From contig NZOP01000026.1 of NCBI GenBank assembly GCA_002693165.1, forward strand, positions 5,064-12,573: a stretch of 7,510 bases of DNA, read 5' to 3'. The notes beneath the pieces were generated by a model. The model was not told where the DNA came from and did no database searches. It saw only the letters and a program-made list of their open reading frames with translations. This DNA is from Nitrososphaerota archaeon (GTDB lineage Archaea; Thermoproteota; Nitrososphaeria; Nitrososphaerales; UBA57). The position numbers and the translations under genes are program-made. This document shows positions 1 to 3,149 of this stretch, piece by piece. Positions within the stretch are counted from its first letter, which is position 1. The number at the start of each line of letters is the position of its first letter.

Positions 1-183
1 AAAATAATCAATTCAAATCGCCCAACTTTATTAATTGGTGGATTCTCACATGGAACATTTTCTAATAATATTCTTAATTCAATCGATGATTTAATCTCTC
101 TTGGAAATCATAATCTCGAATCCCATACAGCATGTTCCAGAATTATATACGAAATTGAGAAATCTAATATTAATATATCATAA
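1..183 (+). CDS. nep1: Nep1/Emg1 rRNA pseudouridine N1-methyltransferase, C-terminal 60 residues (partial)
   Basis: An open frame enters from the left edge in frame 1 and stops at TAA 181-183. The 60 visible residues contain LLIGGFSHGTFSN (residues 10-22 of the fragment) and, near the end, ESHTACSRIIYEIEK. These resemble the GGFxxGxF loop and the E-x-x-T-x-x-R-x-x-Y-E helix that end Nep1/Emg1, a SPOUT-fold enzyme that methylates N1 of a pseudouridine in the small-subunit rRNA and helps ribosome assembly. The C-terminal part of SPOUT enzymes forms the trefoil knot that holds S-adenosylmethionine and the dimer interface, so this fragment should be part of the SAM site. The start and the rest of the gene lie outside the window. 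It is followed 34 nt later by tRNA-Gly on the same strand. The family call is from motif recognition only. Confidence 0.72.
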   Translation, partial: KIINSNRPTLLIGGFSHGTFSNNILNSIDDLISLGNHNLESHTACSRIIYEIEKSNINIS

Positions 184-217
184 ATATTTTTTATCTACTA
201 ATATCTCTTAGAATCTA

Positions 218-310
218 GCGGTTGTCGTCCAGACCTTTAATTAGGGGATAACTTGGTTAGGACACGGGGTTTCCAACCCCGGAACACGGGTTCAAATCCC
301 GTCGACCGCA
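218..310 (+). tRNA. tRNA-Gly (anticodon UCC) with an intron in the D-loop
   Basis: The cloverleaf is complete. The acceptor stem is 218-224 with 303-309 (GCGGTTG/CGACCGC) and the discriminator is A310. The D-stem is GTCC 227-230 with GGAC 260-263. The anticodon stem is CGGGG 265-269 with CCCCG 277-281, with anticodon TCC at 272-274. The T-arm is ACGGG-TTCAAAT-CCCGT (286-302). The gene is 93 nt, about 19 too long, and all the excess lies in the D-loop; removing 233-251 leaves a normal 74-nt tRNA with D-loop AGCTTGGTTA. CCA is not encoded. It decodes GGA, and by wobble GGG. An AT-rich stretch 25-35 nt upstream (about 184-194) could hold the promoter, but no clear TATA box stands out. Confidence 0.95.
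233..251 (+). other. tRNA-Gly intron, 19 nt, between tRNA positions 15 and 16
   Basis: A BHB splice motif can be folded here. The 4-bp core helix is GTCC 227-230 with GGAT 246-249 (one G-U pair). The 5' bulge is A231-G232-A233, the 3' bulge is A250-A251-C252, and the inner helix is CCT 234-236 with AGG 243-245 around a 6-nt loop. Cutting after the second base of each bulge removes 233-251 and gives exactly the D-loop expected for tRNA-Gly. Note that the core helix uses the D-stem's 5' strand, so the precursor must refold after splicing. The outer exon helix is weak. The boundaries are predicted, not measured. Confidence 0.8.
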
Positions 311-344
311 TTGTCTATTACTAAAATATCCACAAATTGTAAAC

Positions 345-358
345 ATTATATTCTATAA
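345..358 (+). promoter_or_regulatory. TATA-box region for tRNA-Phe
   Basis: The stretch ATTATATTCTATAAT lies with its first TATA element centred near 349, about 28 bp before the first base of tRNA-Phe at 377. This is the usual archaeal TATA-to-start distance for a tRNA transcribed from at or just before its 5' end. The surroundings are AT-rich throughout, so the exact element is uncertain. Confidence 0.4.
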
Positions 359-376
359 TATTGAAATTTATTCACT

Positions 377-464
377 GCCGAGGTAGCTCAGCCTGGGAGA
401 GATTGTAAACTCCAGCACTCCGCTGAAGCCGGAGCTGTCGCCGGTTCAAATCCGGCTCTCGGCA
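377..464 (+). tRNA. tRNA-Phe (anticodon GAA) with an intron in the D-stem
   Basis: The acceptor stem is GCCGAGG 377-383 with TCTCGGC 457-463 (last pair G-U), and the discriminator is A464. The D-stem's 5' strand is GCTC 386-389 and the D-loop is AGCCTGGGA 390-398. The anticodon stem is CTCCG 418-422 with CGGAG 430-434, with loop CTGAAGC and anticodon GAA at 425-427. G428 is position 37, the base that becomes wyosine-type in Phe tRNAs. The T-arm is GCCGG-TTCAAAT-CCGGC (440-456). At 88 nt the gene is about 14 nt too long, and the D-stem's 3' strand GAGC is broken after GAG (399-401). Removing 402-415 restores GAGC-A before the anticodon stem. CCA is not encoded. It lies 66 nt behind tRNA-Gly, probably with its own promoter. 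Confidence 0.94.
402..415 (+). other. tRNA-Phe intron, 14 nt, between tRNA positions 24 and 25
   Basis: The BHB core helix is GGAG 396-399 with CTCC 410-413 (4 Watson-Crick pairs). The 5' bulge is A400-G401-A402 and the 3' bulge is A414-G415-C416. The intron interior is only TT/AA around a GTA loop. Cutting after the second base of each bulge removes ATTGTAAACTCCAG and joins GAG to C416, giving the full D-stem strand GAGC. Shifts of one or two bases would give the same mature sequence, but the BHB geometry favours these boundaries. Confidence 0.78.
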
Positions 465-475
465 TTTCTAATTAG

Positions 476-484
476 TTATATATC
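476..484 (+). promoter_or_regulatory. TATA box for the HAD phosphatase gene
   Basis: TTATATATC is centred near 480, about 24 bp before the GTG start at 504 and only 12 bp after the end of tRNA-Phe. The spacing implies that transcription begins at or within a base or two of the start codon, giving a leaderless mRNA. This supports GTG 504 as the true start, since no ATG lies nearby in frame. Confidence 0.6.
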
Positions 485-503
485 ACTTTTCTAATTCTAT
501 TCT

Positions 504-1241
504 GTGAATCAAGAGATTTTCTCTGATCAAATTGATCTTCTTGTACTTGATTTAGATGGAACAGTATTTGGAACATCTAGGCTCTTATTAGAAGAAATTG
601 AAAAAATTCGTAATCTTGTAGATAGTGGGGTTCGTGTAATTATTTCTAGTGGACGAACATTACATTATGTTCTTGGAATTGCCCGATGCTTGGGAATTGA
701 TGATGTTGTTATCTGCGAAGAAGGAACTGTTACTTATGATTGCCGTACTCATGAATTAACTCTATTGGGAGAACAAACGGATTTGATATTACTTAAAAAT
801 AATCTGTCTTCTTGGTTACCTTTCTGTATCATTCCAAAAGAAGCACATCATGACAAAAATGTAATTATTGCTCTTGATCGAGAACCTAGAATCAATGTCG
901 ACGATTTTCTTAATGAGGTCTCTGACGTTTTGTCTAAAAAAAATCTTGATTTGAACATTACTCGTTCAGACGAAATGATTAATCTTATGCCTCCAAATAT
1001 CAGTAAAGGATTTGCCTTGGAAAAAATATTAAAATCTGAAAAAATTAACCCAAATTCAGTTGTTGCTATTGGTGATTCTCTAAATGATTTATCCGTATTT
1101 GACGTTGTTCGATATCCTATTGCCGTGTCTAATTCCCATGATCTGGTCAAAGAGAAATCAGTTTACACATCAGATAAAACAAATGGCGATTGCGTTTGCG
1201 AAGTTATCGACTCTATTATTTCAAATAATATGAAATATTGA
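504..1241 (+). CDS. HAD-superfamily phosphatase, subfamily IIB (Cof / phosphoglycolate-phosphatase-like)
   Basis: This 245-residue soluble protein has all four HAD motifs. Motif I is DLDGT with nucleophile D16 and acid/base D18, motif II is SSGR (S48-R51), motif III is K168 in NISKGFAL, and motif IV is GDSLND with metal-binding D191 and D195. The roughly 100-residue insert between motifs II and III is the C2B-type cap of subfamily IIB. This group contains archaeal phosphoglycolate phosphatase, Cof-type sugar phosphatases and mannosyl-3-phosphoglycerate phosphatase. The family hydrolyses phosphate esters with Mg2+ through an aspartyl-phosphate. The substrate cannot be read from the sequence; phosphoglycolate phosphatase is a reasonable guess from length and layout. 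The start is GTG, supported by a TATA box 24 bp upstream and the absence of a nearby ATG. The cupin gene follows 33 nt later and may be cotranscribed. Confidence 0.85.
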   Translation: MNQEIFSDQIDLLVLDLDGTVFGTSRLLLEEIEKIRNLVDSGVRVIISSGRTLHYVLGIARCLGIDDVVICEEGTVTYDCRTHELTLLGEQTDLILLKNNLSSWLPFCIIPKEAHHDKNVIIALDREPRINVDDFLNEVSDVLSKKNLDLNITRSDEMINLMPPNISKGFALEKILKSEKINPNSVVAIGDSLNDLSVFDVVRYPIAVSNSHDLVKEKSVYTSDKTNGDCVCEVIDSIISNNMKY

Positions 1242-1274
1242 TTAACATACTAAAAATTACTTTTATTTCATTGA

Positions 1275-1595
1275 ATGCCTAAATTGATTATGGATGTTGA
1301 GTCATGGAACTCGGATTGGGGAAAATTAAGCGAATCTAATATGAGAAAAAGATTAGAGGATGAAGGATTCAGCGTAATTACATATACCTATAGTCCTGGC
1401 ACATATTTCTCCGAACATTCACATACTGTTGATAAAAAAGATACTGTACTTTCTGGTAAATTCAAGATGACTGCTCTTGGGAAAAAATTTATTTTAGGTC
1501 CTGGTGATATGTTACTTGTTCCTGCTGGAACTGCACATACTGCTGAAGTTATTGGCGATGACCCTGTAATCAGTTTAGATGCAACAAAATACTAA
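1275..1595 (+). CDS. Small single-domain cupin protein
   Basis: This 106-residue protein is one cupin beta-barrel. Motif 1 reads G42-(5)-H48-S-H50-(3)-K54-(6)-G61, and motif 2 is G77-(5)-P83-A-G85-T-A-H88. The spacing matches the cupin consensus exactly, and the three metal-binding histidines H48, H50 and H88 are present. The fourth usual ligand, Glu in motif 1, is Lys54, and the final Asn of motif 2 is Val92. Cupins range from dioxygenases and isomerases to sugar- or ligand-binding proteins; no specific role can be given. The first 35 residues (two predicted helices, charged) lie outside the barrel core. The ATG at 1275 is the first in frame. The gene is 33 nt downstream of the HAD phosphatase on the same strand and ends only 4 bp from the stop of the convergent membrane-protein gene. 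Confidence 0.82.
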   Translation: MPKLIMDVESWNSDWGKLSESNMRKRLEDEGFSVITYTYSPGTYFSEHSHTVDKKDTVLSGKFKMTALGKKFILGPGDMLLVPAGTAHTAEVIGDDPVISLDATKY

Positions 1596-1599
1596 AAAA

Positions 1600-1896
1600 T
1601 TAGATCTTTTTTATTCCAACTATGAAACCTATGATGAAAGGAACTGCTATTTCTAATTGTATTATGATTGTTTCCCATAACGACGAAGCAACACCTACAG
1701 CCTGCCCAAAAATATACTCTGATATGTAATTCAAAATAGGTATTGTATCTGCATATCCTGTCGCAGGCACGACAAAAAATATCAGACCTACGAGTACTAC
1801 AAGAATTTTTGCAACACGTTTGAAAAGATAGGCTGATGCTATGCCTCCCATTAATGAATAACCCATAATTGTAATAATCGATGATATCTCCGACAT
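1600..1896 (-). CDS. Small FUN14-like membrane protein
   Basis: This 98-residue protein is largely hydrophobic, with likely membrane segments at about 7-24, 28-47 and 79-96. It begins with a glycine-containing helix (GYSLMGGIASAYLFKRVAK) followed by a hydrophobic segment, and ends in a glycine-punctuated helix with a short basic tail (FIIGFIVGIKKI). The order of a GxAxGYxxKKxxK-like first helix, a second helix, a variable middle and a GFxxGxKK end resembles the FUN14 family of small archaeal, bacterial and mitochondrial membrane proteins. The prokaryotic members have no established function. The ATG at 1896 has an AT-rich TATA-like stretch (ATTTATC on the - strand, about 1922-1928) near -28, which suggests a leaderless transcript starting between the end of tRNA-Ser and this gene. 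It converges with the cupin gene, with 4 bp between the two stops. Confidence 0.6.
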   Translation of the reverse strand: MSEISSIITIMGYSLMGGIASAYLFKRVAKILVVLVGLIFFVVPATGYADTIPILNYISEYIFGQAVGVASSLWETIIIQLEIAVPFIIGFIVGIKKI

Positions 1897-1942
1897 TGTT
1901 TTTATTATGTTGTTGATGGAGATAAATTTTTAATGTATTTGA

Positions 1943-2036
1943 CGCCGTGAGCGGGATTTGAACCCGCGATTCCTTGCGGAGACAGGATATTTGCAGAATA
2001 GCAATCCTGCGCCTTACCAGGCTAGGCAACCACGGC
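1943..2036 (-). tRNA. tRNA-Ser (anticodon GCU) with an anticodon-loop intron
   Basis: Read on the - strand, the acceptor stem is GCCGTGG (2036-2030) with TCACGGC (1950-1944). The discriminator is G (1943), the identity base expected for serine. The D-stem is GCCT/AGGC. The anticodon stem is CAGGA (2009-2005) with TCCTG (1987-1983). A class II long variable arm lies at about 1968-1982, and the T-arm is GCGGG-TTCAAAT-CCCGC (1967-1951). The anticodon is GCT (2002-2000), which reads AGC/AGU. The gap between the anticodon-stem strands is 17 nt instead of 7, so a 10-nt intron is inferred; removal gives an 84-nt tRNA with loop TTGCTAA. CCA is not encoded. TATA-like sequences lie at 2089-2099 and 2066-2073; the first is closer to consensus but would give a leader of about 30 nt. 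Confidence 0.94.
1989..1998 (-). other. tRNA-Ser intron, 10 nt, canonical position 37/38
   Basis: On the - strand the anticodon region forms CAGGA-TTGC-TATTCT-GCAA-ATA-TCCTG. The core helix is TTGC with GCAA (4 bp), the 3' bulge is ATA, and the 5' splice site lies in the TAT that opens the 6-nt terminal loop. Cutting after the second base on each side (TA^T and AT^A) removes TTCTGCAAAT and leaves the normal 7-nt loop TTGCTAA. There is no room for an inner helix, so this is a bulge-helix-loop form. The outer exon helix is the anticodon stem itself. Confidence 0.82.
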
Positions 2037-2070
2037 ATAAGAAATGTCGGCATTGCCATTATTAACGTTT

Positions 2071-2090
2071 AAAAAAAAATTGAAAAAAAA
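2071..2090 (-). terminator. Oligo-T terminator behind the DUF998-like gene
   Basis: On the - strand two runs, T8 (2090-2083) and T9 (2079-2071), follow the stop codon at 2103 within 13-32 nt. Archaeal RNA polymerase terminates at such T-rich tracts without needing a hairpin. The run also sits just ahead of tRNA-Ser, so it would separate the two transcripts. A hairpin is not visible. Confidence 0.5.
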
Positions 2091-2102
2091 TATATAAACT
2101 AA

Positions 2103-2762
2103 TTAGAATTTTCCTGTTCTGAAAACTCTTATTCCTGCTATTCCAATCCATAGACCAAGAATGACTGCTTCTATAAACTCGGGAATAGCTACTCCTTCAG
2201 GATAAATACTACCTATTGGCGTTCCTAATATTCCAAGAACTGCACCTCCAATTACTACCAATGAAACTATTCCCGATACAATTGAAAATATCGCAAAATT
2301 CTTATCCCTTGCACGTCTTTCCACTCCAATCATGATTAACCCAATCGGCGTAAAGATAAAGTAAATTATTGCTACAATTTGATGAATCGTACCAGAAATA
2401 TTATATGGAAATACTCCCACTAATGCCAGGTTTATTCCACCGATAAATATTAGCGAATATGCTATTTTACTCATTAAATTATTTGGAATAGTTTTTCTGG
2501 TACACAGAACGAAAATTGCTATTAAAAGTCCTGCTACAATCATGCCTCCATTAAATGTCCATACTGCAATCTGTGTGTCACCTTCTTGTGCAAATTGTGA
2601 GATAAGTCTTCCTTCTTGTGCAACACCCAAGTCACTTAGCGCATGTATCGGCCATTCAAACCACGGCGAGAAATAAATGGAAACTAATACTGCTAAAATT
2701 CCGATTATTGGACTAGCTATCCCTACTAATCCAAACTTTCTTACTTTGATATTTTCCGCCAT
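2103..2762 (-). CDS. DUF998-like integral membrane protein
   Basis: With the start chosen here the protein is 219 residues (MAENIKVRKFG...). It has six predicted membrane helices, at about 15-33, 67-86, 96-118, 125-149, 155-178 and 191-213. Between helices 1 and 2 is SPWFEWPIHALSDLGV, which resembles the SPWFxWxxxALSDLG signature at the end of the first helix in archaeal DUF998 proteins. No function is established for this family. An upstream in-frame start at 2816 would add 18 residues, but it lies inside the 3' strand of the SRP RNA. ATG 2762 is preferred because a TATA-like element (CTTAAA, near 2792) sits about 30 bp upstream, as in leaderless genes. The gene follows the SRP RNA by about 38 bp, and an oligo-T tract follows its stop. 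Confidence 0.72.
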   Translation of the reverse strand: MAENIKVRKFGLVGIASPIIGILAVLVSIYFSPWFEWPIHALSDLGVAQEGRLISQFAQEGDTQIAVWTFNGGMIVAGLLIAIFVLCTRKTIPNNLMSKIAYSLIFIGGINLALVGVFPYNISGTIHQIVAIIYFIFTPIGLIMIGVERRARDKNFAIFSIVSGIVSLVVIGGAVLGILGTPIGSIYPEGVAIPEFIEAVILGLWIGIAGIRVFRTGKF

Positions 2763-2788
2763 TGTTATAATGTATATACGCCTAAAGA

Positions 2789-2797
2789 CGTTTAAGA
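2789..2797 (-). promoter_or_regulatory. Possible TATA-like element for the DUF998-like gene
   Basis: The - strand reads TCTTAAACG, about 30 bp ahead of ATG 2762 and immediately behind the 3' end of the SRP RNA. It is a weak match. TATATAC nearer the start (2772-2778) is a better TATA string, but it is too close to the ATG for a leaderless transcript. Confidence 0.3.
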
Positions 2798-2800
2798 TTA

Positions 2801-3114
2801 ATGGCAACAGCACCAATGGGATTCATACGATCCCCGGGTCCTTTTCCAATCCTACAAAGTCATTCACGTAGACGTGAAAGCGCAACCACCCCACTATACG
2901 GATGCTCCCTCCCGGACCTGTCCGGTTTCAGTAGTTGAAGAATCACTATTTCCTTCGAAATAGCTATCTCTTGTGACCACCAATCACGGCGTGATTTCAT
3001 TCAAGCAAGATGGCAGGTACCTGAAAATTATACTTTAACCACTGGTTACTGGTGCTGCGTATAGCCGGTTTCAGCGAGGAGGACGGCTATCCCCCCAACC
3101 CTACCTGTTGCCAT
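2801..3114 (-). ncRNA. Signal recognition particle (7S) RNA
   Basis: This RNA is about 314 nt, the usual archaeal size. Its ends pair perfectly over 10 bp to form helix 1 (ATGGCAACAG 2801-2810 with CTGTTGCCAT 3105-3114 on the + strand). Helix 6 is CTATTTC-GAAG-GAAATAG (2963-2946, - strand), with the GNAR tetraloop that binds SRP19. The helix 8 tip is GGA-CAGG-TCC-GGGA-GGG-AGCA-TCC (2923-2900), with the CAGG/AGCA internal loop and GNRA tetraloop that bind the SRP54 M-domain. The first 60 nt (GC-rich, AGCCG...CGGCT) form the Alu-like domain with helices 3 and 4. The particle pauses and delivers ribosomes making membrane and secreted proteins to FtsY, which is also encoded in this window. The RNA is clearly richer in GC than its surroundings. 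The ends are set by helix 1 and may be a few bases off. Confidence 0.93.
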
Positions 3115-3132
3115 TATTGTAATTATTTTCCT

Positions 3133-3140
3133 GATATATA
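3133..3140 (-). promoter_or_regulatory. TATA box for the SRP RNA
   Basis: TATATATC on the - strand is centred about 22-23 bp before the predicted 5' end of the SRP RNA at 3114. It lies in the short gap behind the stop codon of the peroxidase gene. The spacing is slightly short, so the true RNA 5' end may be a few bases inside helix 1 as drawn. Confidence 0.55.
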
Positions 3141-3149
3141 GATGACTTG

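Noticed and set aside
336..410. A repeated ATTGTAAAC at 336-344 and 402-410
   Set aside because: One copy is in the tRNA spacer and the other in the tRNA-Phe intron. Nine AT-rich bases twice in such DNA is expected by chance, and no longer similarity surrounds them.
848..1150. A - strand open frame within the HAD phosphatase
   Set aside because: It is antisense to a gene with four intact catalytic motifs and shows no family features of its own. The same applies to + strand frames inside the peroxidase (4081-4443), the Tat protein (5289-5582) and argF (5813-6236).
1592..2059. A 155-codon open frame on the - strand covering tRNA-Ser and the small membrane protein
   Set aside because: It runs straight through the tRNA and overlaps the FUN14-like gene in another frame; its product is rich in Cys, Arg and His with no recognisable family. 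The tRNA and the hydrophobic protein explain the region better.
2763..2816. An 18-residue N-terminal extension of the DUF998-like protein starting at 2816
   Set aside because: The start codon lies inside helix 1 of the SRP RNA, and ATG 2762 has a better-placed promoter element and a typical cytoplasmic N-terminus.
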